Below are positions 37,042 to 46,387 of a stretch of DNA of 64,000 nt, in pieces. Position 1 is the first letter of the stretch, and the number at the start of each line of letters is the position of its first letter. The DNA comes from Candidatus Ulvibacter alkanivorans (GTDB taxonomy: Bacteria > Bacteroidota > Bacteroidia > Flavobacteriales > Flavobacteriaceae), in the NCBI RefSeq assembly GCF_003333325.1, contig NZ_QOLC01000098.1, positions 62,001-126,000 of the forward strand. The letters are read 5' to 3'. The translations under genes and the position numbers were made by a program. The notes beneath the pieces are model-generated. The model was given only the letters and a program-made list of their open reading frames with translations, was not told where the DNA came from and made no database searches.

Positions 37042-39066
37042 ATGAACAACCCTTTACTCACTCCCTTTGACACAGCTCCTTTTTCTAAAATAGAGGACGC
37101 ACATTTTTTACCGGCCATACAACAACTTATAAAAGAAACCAAGGCCGAGATCGATTCGATTGCGACGCAGGACGATGCTCCTACTTTTGAAAATACAGTA
37201 GAAGCACTGGAACGCACCGGAGAACAATTAAATAGAGTGACTGCCATATTCTTCAATTTGAATAGTGCAGAAACCAACGATACCATTCAGGCAATCGCTC
37301 AAGAAGTGTCCCCGTTATTATCAGATTTTAAGAATGATCTGCTACTTAATGAAGCATTGTTCGAGCGTGTGAAGCACGTTTACGATCAAAGGGAATCGTT
37401 GACACTAAGTCCGGAGCAATCGACCTTGCTTGAAAAACAGTATAAGGGATTTTCAAGAAATGGTGCCAATCTTTCCGAAGCGAAAAAAGAGAAATTACGA
37501 AAGATCGACAGTGACCTGTCCAGATTGAAATTAAATTTTGGAGAGAATATCTTGAAAGAGACCAATATCTTTGAATTGCACATTACCGATGAAGCACAGC
37601 TTGAAGGTCTACCCGAAGGAGCAATGGAAGCAGCAGCTCAAACTGCCGCCGAAAAAGATAAAAAAGGATGGGTTTTCACACTCGATTATCCCAGTTACAT
37701 CCCTTTTATGAAATATGCGGCGAACCGAAAACTTCGCAAAAAAATGGCGATCGCTTTTGGTGCAAAAGGGTTTCATGGCGATGCGCTGGACAACAAACAA
37801 AATGTGTTGCGAATTGCCGAATTACGCCACCAACGAGCAAAATTACTGGGATATCGAAATCATGCGCACTTTGTATTAGAGGAGCGAATGGCAGAGACAC
37901 CGCAAAAGGTACAATCGTTTTTAACCGAATTTCTTCGGAAGGCAAAACCTGCCGCTGAAAAAGAATTTACCGAATTACAAGACTATGCTAAAGAATTGGA
38001 CGGCATCGAAACCCTACAAAAATGGGATGGTGCTTACTATGCCGAGAAACTGAAGCAAGAACGATTCGATCTTGATGATGAAAAACTAAAGCCGTATTTT
38101 GAATTGAAGAACGTCATTAACGGCGTCTTTACGGTGGCCGAAAAACTTTTCGGACTTAGCTTCGAGGAAACCAACACCATAGACGTATACCATTCCGATG
38201 TAAAAACCTATAAGGTTACCGATACAGAAGGCGAATTGGTCGCCTTGTTCTACGCCGATTTTCACCCAAGACCCGGTAAGCGAGGAGGCGCTTGGATGAC
38301 CTCTTACAAATCGCAACAAATTAAAGACGGTATTAATGAACGTCCACACGTTTCTATTGTGTGCAATTTTACGAAACCAACTGCCAGTAAACCATCATTG
38401 CTTACTTTTAATGAAGTAACTACTTTATTTCACGAATTTGGTCATGCTCTACACGGGATGTTAGCCAACACGACCTATTCGGGACTATCGGGAACGAATG
38501 TGTACTGGGACTTTGTCGAATTACCCAGTCAGATCTTAGAGAACTGGTGTTATGAACGAGAGACGTTGGCACTGTTCGCGACCCATTATAAAACCGGTGA
38601 AATAATACCAATGGAATATGTGGAAAAGATTAAAGAATCTGCCACTTTTCATGAAGGCATGCAAACTTTGCGGCAGCTGAGTTTTGGAATGTTAGACATG
38701 GCATGGCACGGCAACGATCCTTCTAAGATTACCGATGTAAAGGCGTTCGAAAAAGGAGCCTTTGCACTTACTAAATTATATCCCGATGTGCCCGAAAATT
38801 GTATGAGTACTTCCTTTGCACATATTTTTCAGGGCGGCTATTCGGCAGGGTATTACAGTTACAAATGGGCAGAAGTACTAGATGCCGATGCATTCGACTA
38901 TTTTAAGCAAGAAGGCATATTTAATAACACTGTGGCCGACAAATTTAAGGAGTTCGTACTTTCCAAGGGTGGCACCCAAGACCCGATGGACCTATACGTT
39001 AAGTTTAGAGGAAGAAAACCCGACCCTGATGCGCTTTTAAGAAGAGCAGGTTTGATACCCGCTTAA
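37042..39066 (+). CDS. M3 family zinc metallopeptidase (oligopeptidase A / Dcp-like)
   Basis: ATG at 37042 (MNNPLLTPFDTAPFSKIEDA, 674 residues) is the likely start; a TTG eight codons earlier adds nothing conserved. The zinc motif is TLFHEFGHALHG (HExxH with both His and the Glu), and the third ligand Glu lies in DFVELPSQILENW about 29 residues further on. PRPGKRGGAWMTSY and HIFQGGYSAGYYSYKWAE are M3 hallmarks of substrate binding. No signal peptide, so a cytosolic oligopeptidase that degrades short peptides; E. coli Prp/OpdA and Dcp are relatives and I do not decide between them. Confidence 0.92.
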   Translation: MNNPLLTPFDTAPFSKIEDAHFLPAIQQLIKETKAEIDSIATQDDAPTFENTVEALERTGEQLNRVTAIFFNLNSAETNDTIQAIAQEVSPLLSDFKNDLLLNEALFERVKHVYDQRESLTLSPEQSTLLEKQYKGFSRNGANLSEAKKEKLRKIDSDLSRLKLNFGENILKETNIFELHITDEAQLEGLPEGAMEAAAQTAAEKDKKGWVFTLDYPSYIPFMKYAANRKLRKKMAIAFGAKGFHGDALDNKQNVLRIAELRHQRAKLLGYRNHAHFVLEERMAETPQKVQSFLTEFLRKAKPAAEKEFTELQDYAKELDGIETLQKWDGAYYAEKLKQERFDLDDEKLKPYFELKNVINGVFTVAEKLFGLSFEETNTIDVYHSDVKTYKVTDTEGELVALFYADFHPRPGKRGGAWMTSYKSQQIKDGINERPHVSIVCNFTKPTASKPSLLTFNEVTTLFHEFGHALHGMLANTTYSGLSGTNVYWDFVELPSQILENWCYERETLALFATHYKTGEIIPMEYVEKIKESATFHEGMQTLRQLSFGMLDMAWHGNDPSKITDVKAFEKGAFALTKLYPDVPENCMSTSFAHIFQGGYSAGYYSYKWAEVLDADAFDYFKQEGIFNNTVADKFKEFVLSKGGTQDPMDLYVKFRGRKPDPDALLRRAGLIPA

Positions 39067-39217
39067 CTTTAAAATGCCGTACTTTGCGATGCTCGTCTAT
39101 TTAATTATTTCGGAAAGCGATTCGATGTATTTAATGTAAAACGATAGTGACAATTATTGTAATAAGTACACGTTTAATATAAATCGGCTGTTTTTACAGT
39201 GCTAACAGAATGTTTCT

Positions 39218-39225
39218 TATTTTTG
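39218..39225 (+). promoter_or_regulatory. Candidate -7 element for the ECF sigma gene
   Basis: TATTTTTG matches TAnnTTTG completely, 25 bases before the ATG at 39251. No TTG at usual distance, so it may depend on another factor. The 184-base gap 39067-39250 contains nothing else that I can name. Confidence 0.35.
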
Positions 39226-39250
39226 GGAAAATCAGCGACACCTCCCTACT

Positions 39251-39802
39251 ATGTCAGAAAATCTTATAGATCCTAAACACTGGGTTTCCAGATATGCAGA
39301 CTACCTGTACAATTATACCATTGTGAGGGTTAACGATCATGAGGTCGCGCAAGATCTTATTTCTGAAACTTTTTTGGCAGCGTTAAAATCGAAACACAAT
39401 TTTAAAGGGCAATCGACTGAGCGAACTTGGCTTATCGCTATATTAAAACGGAAGATCATCGATTATTATCGAAAGATCAATTCAAAAAAAGGCAAGGCTG
39501 AAGTACATATAAATTACACAGACGATGACGCCGAAGGCGACTGGTTGGAAGAACGAGTGCAAGATCCCTTCGACCGTACCGCAGAGGACACCATGGAAAA
39601 TGAAGAGCTGGGTATCGCCATCATGGAATGTCTCGATGCCTTAAATGAAAAGCAGGCCACTATTTTTAAGTTAAAAACGATCGATAATTACGAAACGGAA
39701 GCAATTTGTAATGAATATAATATCACGCCGTCTAACCTTTGGGTAATCATCCATCGGGCGCGAAAATCATTAGCAGCTTGCTTGGAAAAAAACTGGTTAT
39801 AG
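39251..39802 (+). CDS. ECF-type RNA polymerase sigma factor
   Basis: A 183-residue sigma-70 family protein with only regions 2 and 4. Region 2 covers about residues 10-80 with DHEVAQDLISETFLAALK and ERTWLIAILKRKIIDYYRK; an acidic linker (INYTDDDAEGDWLEE) follows; region 4 is about residues 125-180 with CLDALNEKQATIFKLK and the recognition helix NITPSNLWVIIHRARKSL. The residue pattern in region 4 resembles the Bacteroidota ECF group with short zinc-finger partners. It begins an operon with the 81-residue zinc-finger protein 4 bases downstream. Target promoters are unknown. Confidence 0.92.
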   Translation: MSENLIDPKHWVSRYADYLYNYTIVRVNDHEVAQDLISETFLAALKSKHNFKGQSTERTWLIAILKRKIIDYYRKINSKKGKAEVHINYTDDDAEGDWLEERVQDPFDRTAEDTMENEELGIAIMECLDALNEKQATIFKLKTIDNYETEAICNEYNITPSNLWVIIHRARKSLAACLEKNWL

Positions 39803-39806
39803 CGTT

Positions 39807-40052
39807 ATGAGTGTATTTTTACAATGTAATGAAGCACATCACGTATGTGATAAGAATCAATATAAAGAAGCAAGTTTTTGGGAAAAAGTAAAGCTCAATA
39901 TTCATCTTGCGTTTTGCTCGTTTTGCCGTAAATATTCCGCACGGAATATGCGACTTACCAAAGCGATTAAAAATTCGAATATTACAACGATGCCGGCCGA
40001 TCAAAAAGAAGCATTGGAACAGCGACTACAAAAAGAACTTGCCAACTATTAA
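39807..40052 (+). CDS. Small zinc-finger protein, putative anti-sigma factor
   Basis: An 81-residue protein starting 4 bases after the sigma gene. It has HLAFCSFCRKYS, i.e. His33-x3-Cys37-x2-Cys40, the zinc-binding core of zf-HC2/ZAS anti-sigma domains, with Cys7 or Cys14 as possible fourth ligand. There is no membrane segment, so it would be a soluble anti-sigma factor that responds to the cytoplasmic state, for example redox. Similar short proteins have been labelled 'glycine dehydrogenase' in databases, to my recollection, probably because of nearby gcvP; the sequence has nothing in common with that enzyme. It overlaps the convergent membrane-protein gene by 27 bases. Confidence 0.72.
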   Translation: MSVFLQCNEAHHVCDKNQYKEASFWEKVKLNIHLAFCSFCRKYSARNMRLTKAIKNSNITTMPADQKEALEQRLQKELANY

Positions 40053-40850
40053 GTATATTAAGCACCACAAGATAGGAATGCCCTCTACCCAAAACGAAGC
40101 ATAATATCTTGACCGCTTGCTTGTGGCGAATAGCAATAGTCCCGACGTTAACAACAACGTAGGTAGTAAACTTAGCAGATAGGCTACCGCTGCCGGCTGT
40201 TTAAAAAACTCTAAGACCAGTAAAACCAACAGTAATACACATCCTAACCATTTTGTATTGTTCACGCCTATTTTCTGCGGAAGGGTTTTTAACTCCTTTT
40301 TATCGTACGGCAGATCTCGAATTTCGAATGGAAGTATGAGTACTACGACAAAAAGTATACGTTGTACGAAAGTGATCCATTGGGTGAGATCGATCTCCGA
40401 GTTTACTGAAACCAAAGGCACCCATACTGTTAATCCCGACCATACGACCGCTACCACAAAGATCTTTAATCCGCTTAGATTTCTAAGATTCTTATTCTTC
40501 AATAATGGTACTGCATAAAATACTGTAAGCAGTCCAAAGCAAAGCGTGACCCACCATACTTTATACGACAGCATAAATGCGACATAAAGAAAGACTGCAA
40601 AGGAAAGAAAGGAAAATATTTGTATGCTGCGAAGTGAGTTTGTGAGACTGCGATGATGTAATCCGGCGATTCGTGCGTACTTCACAAAATTATATCCGGT
40701 AATACTTCCGAAGAAAACAAAAAACCACAGTGCTGTAGGCACCTTAAGATCGAACTCGAAGACGGTTATTCCTACCAGGGCGATCACCGCCAATGAGACA
40801 TGAATACTGCTATTGATGTAGAACTGAAAGACGCGCGCAAAAAGTTTCAT
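40026..40850 (-). CDS. UbiA-like polytopic membrane protein with incomplete Asp motifs
   Basis: A 274-residue protein with about seven to eight transmembrane segments. The C-terminal loop FEIRDLPYDKKELKTLPQKIG (Asp179, Asp183) matches the second Asp-rich motif of UbiA prenyltransferases, which binds Mg-diphosphate. At the place of the first motif (NxxxD) it reads GYNFVKYARIAG: Asn54 is kept but an Asp is lacking. It may thus be a member with a changed activity. No prenyl-acceptor can be predicted. It is divergent from gcvP and converges with the zinc-finger gene, overlapping by 27 bases. Confidence 0.68.
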   Translation of the reverse strand: MKLFARVFQFYINSSIHVSLAVIALVGITVFEFDLKVPTALWFFVFFGSITGYNFVKYARIAGLHHRSLTNSLRSIQIFSFLSFAVFLYVAFMLSYKVWWVTLCFGLLTVFYAVPLLKNKNLRNLSGLKIFVVAVVWSGLTVWVPLVSVNSEIDLTQWITFVQRILFVVVLILPFEIRDLPYDKKELKTLPQKIGVNNTKWLGCVLLLVLLVLEFFKQPAAVAYLLSLLPTLLLTSGLLLFATSKRSRYYASFWVEGIPILWCLIYLIVGKFFL

Positions 40851-40948
40851 AAGGCAAAAATAAATAGCTTGTTCATAAGCTGCATTTTTAGTTGAAAAGT
40901 TGTGCCTTTCAATACGTTAAAAACTCATTTTTTATCCTTAAAAATATG

Positions 40949-40956
40949 TAATTTTG
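40949..40956 (+). promoter_or_regulatory. Candidate -7 element and leader hairpin of gcvP
   Basis: TAATTTTG is a full match to TAnnTTTG. A short hairpin follows directly (GCTGCCT 40959-40965 with AGGTAGC 40974-40980, one wobble) and then five T residues, inside the presumed leader. The G-rich paired cores of a glycine riboswitch are not present in the 149 bases before gcvP. Confidence 0.4.
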
Positions 40957-40999
40957 CAGCTGCCTATCGATAAAGGTAGCACTTTTTAATCGCACATTA

Positions 41000-43849
41000 A
41001 TGAACACAGATTCTTTTGCCCTTAGACATATTGGTCCGCGTAGAAGCGACCTGCCAAAAATGCTTGAAACTGTAGGTGTAGAAAGCCTGGAGCAACTCAT
41101 ATTTGAAACCATTCCGGATGACATTCGCTTAAAGAATGAAATTGAATTGGACGATGCTATGAGCGAAAATGAGTATCTCGAGCATATCACAGAACTTTCT
41201 GCAAAAAATAAGGTATTCAAGAACTATATAGGATTAGGCTATAATCAATCGATTACACCACCTGTAATCCAGCGAAATATTTTAGAGAATCCGGGTTGGT
41301 ATACGGCCTATACTCCGTATCAAGCAGAAATCGCCCAAGGGCGCTTGGAAGCATTGCTTAATTTTCAAACCATGGTTACCGATCTTACGGGCATGGATTT
41401 GGCCAATGCCTCATTGTTAGACGAAAGTACGGCAGCTGCCGAAGCAATGACATTATTATTCGCAGTTCGTTCTAGAGAGCAAAAAAAGAACGATGCGGTT
41501 AAATTTTTTGTTTCCGAAGAGATCCTGCCGCAAACCTTATCCCTTTTAAAGACAAGAAGCGAACCTTTAGGAATCGAGTTGGTTGTTGGTGATCACGAAA
41601 CCTTCGATTTTTCAGAAGATTTCTTTGGGGTATTAGTTCAATATCCTGGGCGCACCGGAAAAGTATACAATTACGATTCGTTTATCGCAAAAGCAAAAGA
41701 CGCTCAAATAAAAGTTGCCGTGGCAGCCGATATTCTAAGCCTGGTACTTTTAGAATCTCCCGGGAATTTTGGTGTAGATGTGGTGGTTGGAACCACACAG
41801 CGTTTTGGAATTCCATTAGGATATGGCGGGCCACATGCGGCTTTCTTTGCTACTAAAGAAGAATACAAAAGAAATATTCCTGGACGTATCATTGGGGTTA
41901 CCAAAGATATGGATGACAACCGTGCATTGCGCATGGCATTGCAAACACGGGAACAACACATAAAACGCGATAAAGCGACCTCCAATATTTGTACTGCTCA
42001 GGTGCTGTTAGCCGTCATGGCAGGTATGTATGGTGTGTATCACGGACCAGAGGGCCTTCGCTATATTGCAACTAAGGTGCACAATACCGCAGCTACTTTA
42101 GCAGACGCTTTAGAACGCCTTGGATATTATCAAGCAAATGAAACCTATTTTGACACGATTGCTATTAAGATAGAGGCTAGTAAGATTCGTAGCATCGCTG
42201 AAGCCAACGAGATTAATTTTTATTACCCGAATGAAGATACTGTCTCCATCTCGGTGAATGAAACAACGAATTTAAAGGATCTTAACAATATTATTGCTGT
42301 ATTTGCTAAGGCAGCCAAAAAGGAAACCATTCGTATTACTGAGCTTTCTAAAGGCAACGCGATCCCAAAAGAAGTAGCTCGGAAGACTGAGTTCTTAACG
42401 AACGAAGTATTTAATACCTATCATAGTGAAACCGAGTTGATGCGTTATATTAAGAAGCTAGAACGCAAAGATCTTGCGCTAAATCACTCGATGATATCAT
42501 TGGGGTCTTGCACCATGAAATTAAATGCGGCAGCCGAAATGCTTCCATTGAGTGATCCTATGTGGGGAAACATGCATCCTTTTGTTCCACTTGAACAAGC
42601 CGGGGGTTACCAACAAATGCTAAAAAAACTTGAAGAACAATTAACCGAGATCACCGGATTTGCGGGCACCTCCTTACAGCCTAATTCGGGCGCACAGGGT
42701 GAATACGCCGGACTTATGGTGATTAGAGCGTATCATGAGTCACGAAATGAAGGTCACAGGAACATCTGCTTGATCCCATCTTCGGCACATGGTACGAATC
42801 CGGCGAGTGCTGTAATGGCCGGAATGAAAGTAATTGTAACCAAGGCCACGAACGAGGGTAATATAGATGTAGACGATCTTAGAGCAAAAGCTGAAGAACA
42901 CAAAGACAACCTAGCGGCTTTGATGGTTACCTACCCTTCCACTCACGGTGTTTACGAATCTGCAATTCGAGAGATCACAAGTATTATTCATGAAAATGGA
43001 GGTCAGGTCTATATGGATGGTGCTAATATGAATGCTCAAGTAGCGTTAACCAATCCGGGAGCGATCGGCGCCGATGTGTGTCATCTTAATTTACATAAGA
43101 CCTTCGCTATTCCGCATGGTGGTGGTGGACCGGGTGTTGGACCCATTTGCGTAGCCAAGCAACTCGTTCCTTTCTTGCCAACAAATCCAATTATCAAAAC
43201 AGGTGGTGATCAAGCTATAACTGCTATCTCCGGAGCTCCTTGGGGAAGTTCGTTGGCATGTCTTATTTCTTACGCTTATATTTCGATGTTAGGCGTTAAT
43301 GGTCTAAAGAAGTCAACGCAATATGCGATACTCAATGCCAATTACATTAAAGAGCGATTAAAAGGTCACTTCGATGTGTTATATGCCGGAGAAAGAGGTC
43401 GTGCGGCGCATGAAATGATCGTAGATTGTCGCCCGTTTAAAGCCAACGGGATCGAAGTAGTGGATATAGCCAAACGATTAATGGATTATGGCTTTCACGC
43501 ACCAACAGTATCGTTTCCTGTAGCAGGAACAATGATGATAGAACCAACAGAAAGCGAAAGTAAGCAAGAATTAGATCGTTTCTGTGATGCCATGATATCG
43601 ATTCGAAAAGAGATCGAAGCGGTAGACAAGGACAATCCGAACAATATGCTTAAAAATGCTCCGCATACACAAGCCATGTTAACGAATGATACTTGGGAAT
43701 TTCCGTATACCAGACAACAAGCGGCTTTTCCTTTAGATTATATTGCAGAGAACAAATTTTGGCCCTCGGTACGTCGCGTAGACGATGCGTACGGAGATCG
43801 AAATCTTATTTGTACGTGCGAACCAATAGAATCGTATATGGAAGCTTAA
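41000..43849 (+). CDS. gcvP: Glycine dehydrogenase (aminomethyl-transferring), P-protein
   Basis: A 949-residue single-chain P-protein, full length. The N-terminal half starts FALRHIGPRRSDLPKML and holds YTPYQAEIAQGRLEALLNFQ; the C-terminal half contains the PLP lysine in HLNLHKTFAIPHGGGGPG (about residue 700) after DGANMNAQ and before GPICVAKQL. It decarboxylates glycine and passes the aminomethyl group to the lipoyl arm of H-protein; gcvH and gcvT are not in this window. Both halves on one chain is the rule in this phylum. The gene stands alone. Confidence 0.97.
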   Translation: MNTDSFALRHIGPRRSDLPKMLETVGVESLEQLIFETIPDDIRLKNEIELDDAMSENEYLEHITELSAKNKVFKNYIGLGYNQSITPPVIQRNILENPGWYTAYTPYQAEIAQGRLEALLNFQTMVTDLTGMDLANASLLDESTAAAEAMTLLFAVRSREQKKNDAVKFFVSEEILPQTLSLLKTRSEPLGIELVVGDHETFDFSEDFFGVLVQYPGRTGKVYNYDSFIAKAKDAQIKVAVAADILSLVLLESPGNFGVDVVVGTTQRFGIPLGYGGPHAAFFATKEEYKRNIPGRIIGVTKDMDDNRALRMALQTREQHIKRDKATSNICTAQVLLAVMAGMYGVYHGPEGLRYIATKVHNTAATLADALERLGYYQANETYFDTIAIKIEASKIRSIAEANEINFYYPNEDTVSISVNETTNLKDLNNIIAVFAKAAKKETIRITELSKGNAIPKEVARKTEFLTNEVFNTYHSETELMRYIKKLERKDLALNHSMISLGSCTMKLNAAAEMLPLSDPMWGNMHPFVPLEQAGGYQQMLKKLEEQLTEITGFAGTSLQPNSGAQGEYAGLMVIRAYHESRNEGHRNICLIPSSAHGTNPASAVMAGMKVIVTKATNEGNIDVDDLRAKAEEHKDNLAALMVTYPSTHGVYESAIREITSIIHENGGQVYMDGANMNAQVALTNPGAIGADVCHLNLHKTFAIPHGGGGPGVGPICVAKQLVPFLPTNPIIKTGGDQAITAISGAPWGSSLACLISYAYISMLGVNGLKKSTQYAILNANYIKERLKGHFDVLYAGERGRAAHEMIVDCRPFKANGIEVVDIAKRLMDYGFHAPTVSFPVAGTMMIEPTESESKQELDRFCDAMISIRKEIEAVDKDNPNNMLKNAPHTQAMLTNDTWEFPYTRQQAAFPLDYIAENKFWPSVRRVDDAYGDRNLICTCEPIESYMEA

Positions 43850-43933
43850 TCGGAGATTCTAGAGTTATTTTGAATAAAAATCTAGTAAAACCTATTTACT
43901 TTTCAGTATTTTAGTCAAAAAATTATAAAGACC

Positions 43934-44992
43934 ATGGGTGTTTCAATCACAGGTATAGGGAGTTATATCCCCAGTGGCGTGGCTACGAATGAAAATTTCG
44001 GGCAACATCATTTCTATACAGATGAAGGTACGAGGTTTCCGCATGAGAATGATGTGATCATTGAAAAATTCAAAGCAATCACCGGGATAGCCGAACGACG
44101 TTATATAAAGAATGAACTGAACACTTCAGACATCGCGTTTTTTGCCGCTGAAAAGGCTATTGAAGACGCGGAGATTGACAAAGAATCGTTGGATTATATT
44201 ATTGTTGCCCACAATTATGGTGACGTTAGACACGGTTCGGCACAAAGCGATACCGTTCCTAGTATTGCCTCGCGGGTTAAGCACATGCTTAAGATCAAAA
44301 ATCCATCTTGTGTAGGCTATGATATCATGTTCGGCTGTCCGGGATGGATAGAAGGTATGATACAGGCCAATGCCTTTATTAGAGCGGGTATTGCAAAAAA
44401 GTGTCTCGTTATTGGCGCAGAATCGTTATCTCGCGTGGTAGATCAACACGATCGTGACTCTATGATCTATAGTGATGGCGCCGGAGCAGCTATTGTAGCG
44501 GAAACCGAAGGAGAGGCCGGAATTCTAAACCATACAAGTGCTACATACACCTTAGACGAAGCCCATTTTATTTACTTTGGTGAATCGAACAATCAAGAGC
44601 TTACAGACCGACGTCGCTATATAAAAATGTATGGACGAAAGATCTATAATTTTGCATTGACCAACGTACCCGATGCAATGAAGAAATGTCTAGACGATAG
44701 TGGTCACACAATAGAGGATGTTAAGAAAATATTCATCCATCAGGCCAATGAAAAAATGGACGAGGCTATCGTAAAGCGATTCTATAAGCTATACAATGCC
44801 ACACCTCCAGAGGATGTTATGCCTATGAGCATAGACAAATTAGGAAACTCTAGTGTTGCTACGGTCCCTACCCTTTACGAGTTGGTCTATAATGAAAAGT
44901 TAGACGACCACAAGGTACACGAAGGGGATCTGGTTATTTTTGCAAGTGTAGGCGCCGGGATGAACATCAATGCAATTGTATATAGGGTTTAA
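43934..44992 (+). CDS. FabH-like beta-ketoacyl-ACP synthase III family protein
   Basis: A 352-residue thiolase-fold condensing enzyme. The Cys-His-Asn triad is complete: Cys135 in MFGCPGW, His269 in IHQANEKM, Asn305 in LGNSSVATVP. The context Cys-Pro-Gly-Trp differs from the Cys-Ala/Ser-Gly-Phe of housekeeping FabH, and the substrate loops are longer (352 rather than about 317-330 residues). It therefore probably condenses a different acyl unit. The gene starts a tight operon with a small methyltransferase (3 bases) and a family-2 glycosyltransferase (1-base overlap). The product may be a modified lipid or glycolipid; this is an inference from gene order. Confidence 0.85.
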   Translation: MGVSITGIGSYIPSGVATNENFGQHHFYTDEGTRFPHENDVIIEKFKAITGIAERRYIKNELNTSDIAFFAAEKAIEDAEIDKESLDYIIVAHNYGDVRHGSAQSDTVPSIASRVKHMLKIKNPSCVGYDIMFGCPGWIEGMIQANAFIRAGIAKKCLVIGAESLSRVVDQHDRDSMIYSDGAGAAIVAETEGEAGILNHTSATYTLDEAHFIYFGESNNQELTDRRRYIKMYGRKIYNFALTNVPDAMKKCLDDSGHTIEDVKKIFIHQANEKMDEAIVKRFYKLYNATPPEDVMPMSIDKLGNSSVATVPTLYELVYNEKLDDHKVHEGDLVIFASVGAGMNINAIVYRV

Positions 44993-44995
44993 ACA

Positions 44996-45517
44996 ATGTA
45001 CGACGGCAAAATACCAAAGAAAAGATACAAGCACACTCTTCGTTTTGTAAAAAAACATATTGATCCGGAAGCTTCTATTTTAGACCTTGGAGTTGCCAAC
45101 CCATTTTCTGAAATCTTACAAAACGCAGGCTACTCTGTAACCAATACTTCTGGTGAAGATCTTGACCTAAATACCTCGGCTGTAAAGACCGACGCTTATG
45201 ATGTAGTTACTGCCTTCGAGATCTTTGAACATCTCGTTTCTCCATTTAATGTGCTTCAAGATATTCAAGCCAACAAATTAGTGGCATCTGTTCCATTGAA
45301 GTTATGGTTTGCCTCAGCCTACCAAAGTAAGACCGATGAAAGAGATCGACATTATCATGAATTCGAGGATTGGCAGTTCGACTGGTTATTAGAAAAGGCC
45401 GGTTGGAAAATTAGAAGTCGTGAAAAATTTACAAATCCTGTAAGGAAAATTGGAATCCGTCCTATCTTAAGAAGATTCACACCTCGCTATTATATTGTTT
45501 ATGCTGAAAGGGTCTAA
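44996..45517 (+). CDS. Small class I SAM-dependent methyltransferase
   Basis: A 173-residue protein. Residues 27-36 (SILDLGVANP) form strand 1 and the SAM loop; this lacks the classical GxGxG and has Gly-Val-Ala-Asn instead. DVVTAFEIFEHL at about 66-77 is the motif-II/III region with the Glu-His pair common in class I enzymes, and WLLEKAGWKI precedes the last strands. It is short but has the whole Rossmann core. Its stop overlaps the glycosyltransferase start (TAATG), and it follows the condensing enzyme by 3 bases. The substrate is unknown. Confidence 0.75.
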   Translation: MYDGKIPKKRYKHTLRFVKKHIDPEASILDLGVANPFSEILQNAGYSVTNTSGEDLDLNTSAVKTDAYDVVTAFEIFEHLVSPFNVLQDIQANKLVASVPLKLWFASAYQSKTDERDRHYHEFEDWQFDWLLEKAGWKIRSREKFTNPVRKIGIRPILRRFTPRYYIVYAERV

Positions 45518-46365
45518 TGGATTTCTACATTGTCATACCGGCGTATAATGAAGAAGCTTTTATAGGAAAAACGCTTCAATCGTTAACAGCGCAAACCCTA
45601 TTACCAAAAAAAATTGTCGTCGTAAACGACGGCTCGACCGACGGCACCCAAGCTATCATCGATCGGTTTGCTAACAAACACTCCTTTATTACTTCAACCA
45701 TTATTCATTCTGAAGGCGAACATTTACCCGGCAGTAAAGTGATCAATGCATTCTACAAAGGATTTGAACTGTTAGATGATGCCTATGATGTGATCTGTAA
45801 GTTTGATGCCGACTTGATCTTTCCGAAGGATTACTTACAGAAAATTGCCGCAATATTCGAGCAAGACCCGACGTGTGGTATGGCAGGTGGACACTGTAGC
45901 ATTGAAAAAAACGGCAGCTGGCAATTGGAGTCGCTAACCAACAAAGACCATATTCGAGGTGCACTTAAAGCATATAGAAAATCGTGTTTTAAGGCAATTG
46001 GCGGACTTAAGAATACCATGGGCTGGGATACTGTTGATGAATTACTTGCGCAATTCCACGGTTGGAAGGTATGTGCCGATACGCAATTAATGGTAAAACA
46101 CCTCAAACCTACCGGGCATGCGTATGCCGCAGCGGCTAAACACAAACAAGGTAAAGCCTTTTATAAAATGCGCTATGGCTTCTGGCTTACCCATATTGCA
46201 GCCGCCAAACTCGCACTGAAAAAACAAAGCCTATCGTATTATATAAATTGTATTCGCGGCTATAATCAGGCAAAAGATGAGAATATGCCTTTTATTGTTT
46301 CTGAAGCTGAAGGCGAATTTCTTCGGAAACTGCGATGGAAGGGAATTAAAAAGAAACTGTTTTAA
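45517..46365 (+). CDS. Glycosyltransferase family 2
   Basis: A 282-residue GT-A fold protein. VIPAYNEEAFIGKTLQSL and VVVNDGSTDGTQAII bind the nucleotide; KFDADLIFP gives the DxD metal motif (about residue 93); WDTVDELLA holds the acidic catalytic-base region. The C-terminal 80 residues are basic and aromatic (YKMRYGFWLTHIAAAKLALK), which suits membrane association, without a clear transmembrane helix. Family-2 enzymes transfer sugars to lipids, glycans or proteins. It closes the condensing-enzyme operon; a poly-T/A region and the phosphatase promoter follow. Confidence 0.88.
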   Translation: MDFYIVIPAYNEEAFIGKTLQSLTAQTLLPKKIVVVNDGSTDGTQAIIDRFANKHSFITSTIIHSEGEHLPGSKVINAFYKGFELLDDAYDVICKFDADLIFPKDYLQKIAAIFEQDPTCGMAGGHCSIEKNGSWQLESLTNKDHIRGALKAYRKSCFKAIGGLKNTMGWDTVDELLAQFHGWKVCADTQLMVKHLKPTGHAYAAAAKHKQGKAFYKMRYGFWLTHIAAAKLALKKQSLSYYINCIRGYNQAKDENMPFIVSEAEGEFLRKLRWKGIKKKLF

Positions 46366-46387
46366 AAAAATATACGAATTACCTAAG

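Noticed and set aside
40851..40999. Glycine riboswitch before gcvP
   Set aside because: The stretch is A/T-rich and lacks the conserved paired core and G-rich joining elements; only a small hairpin is seen.
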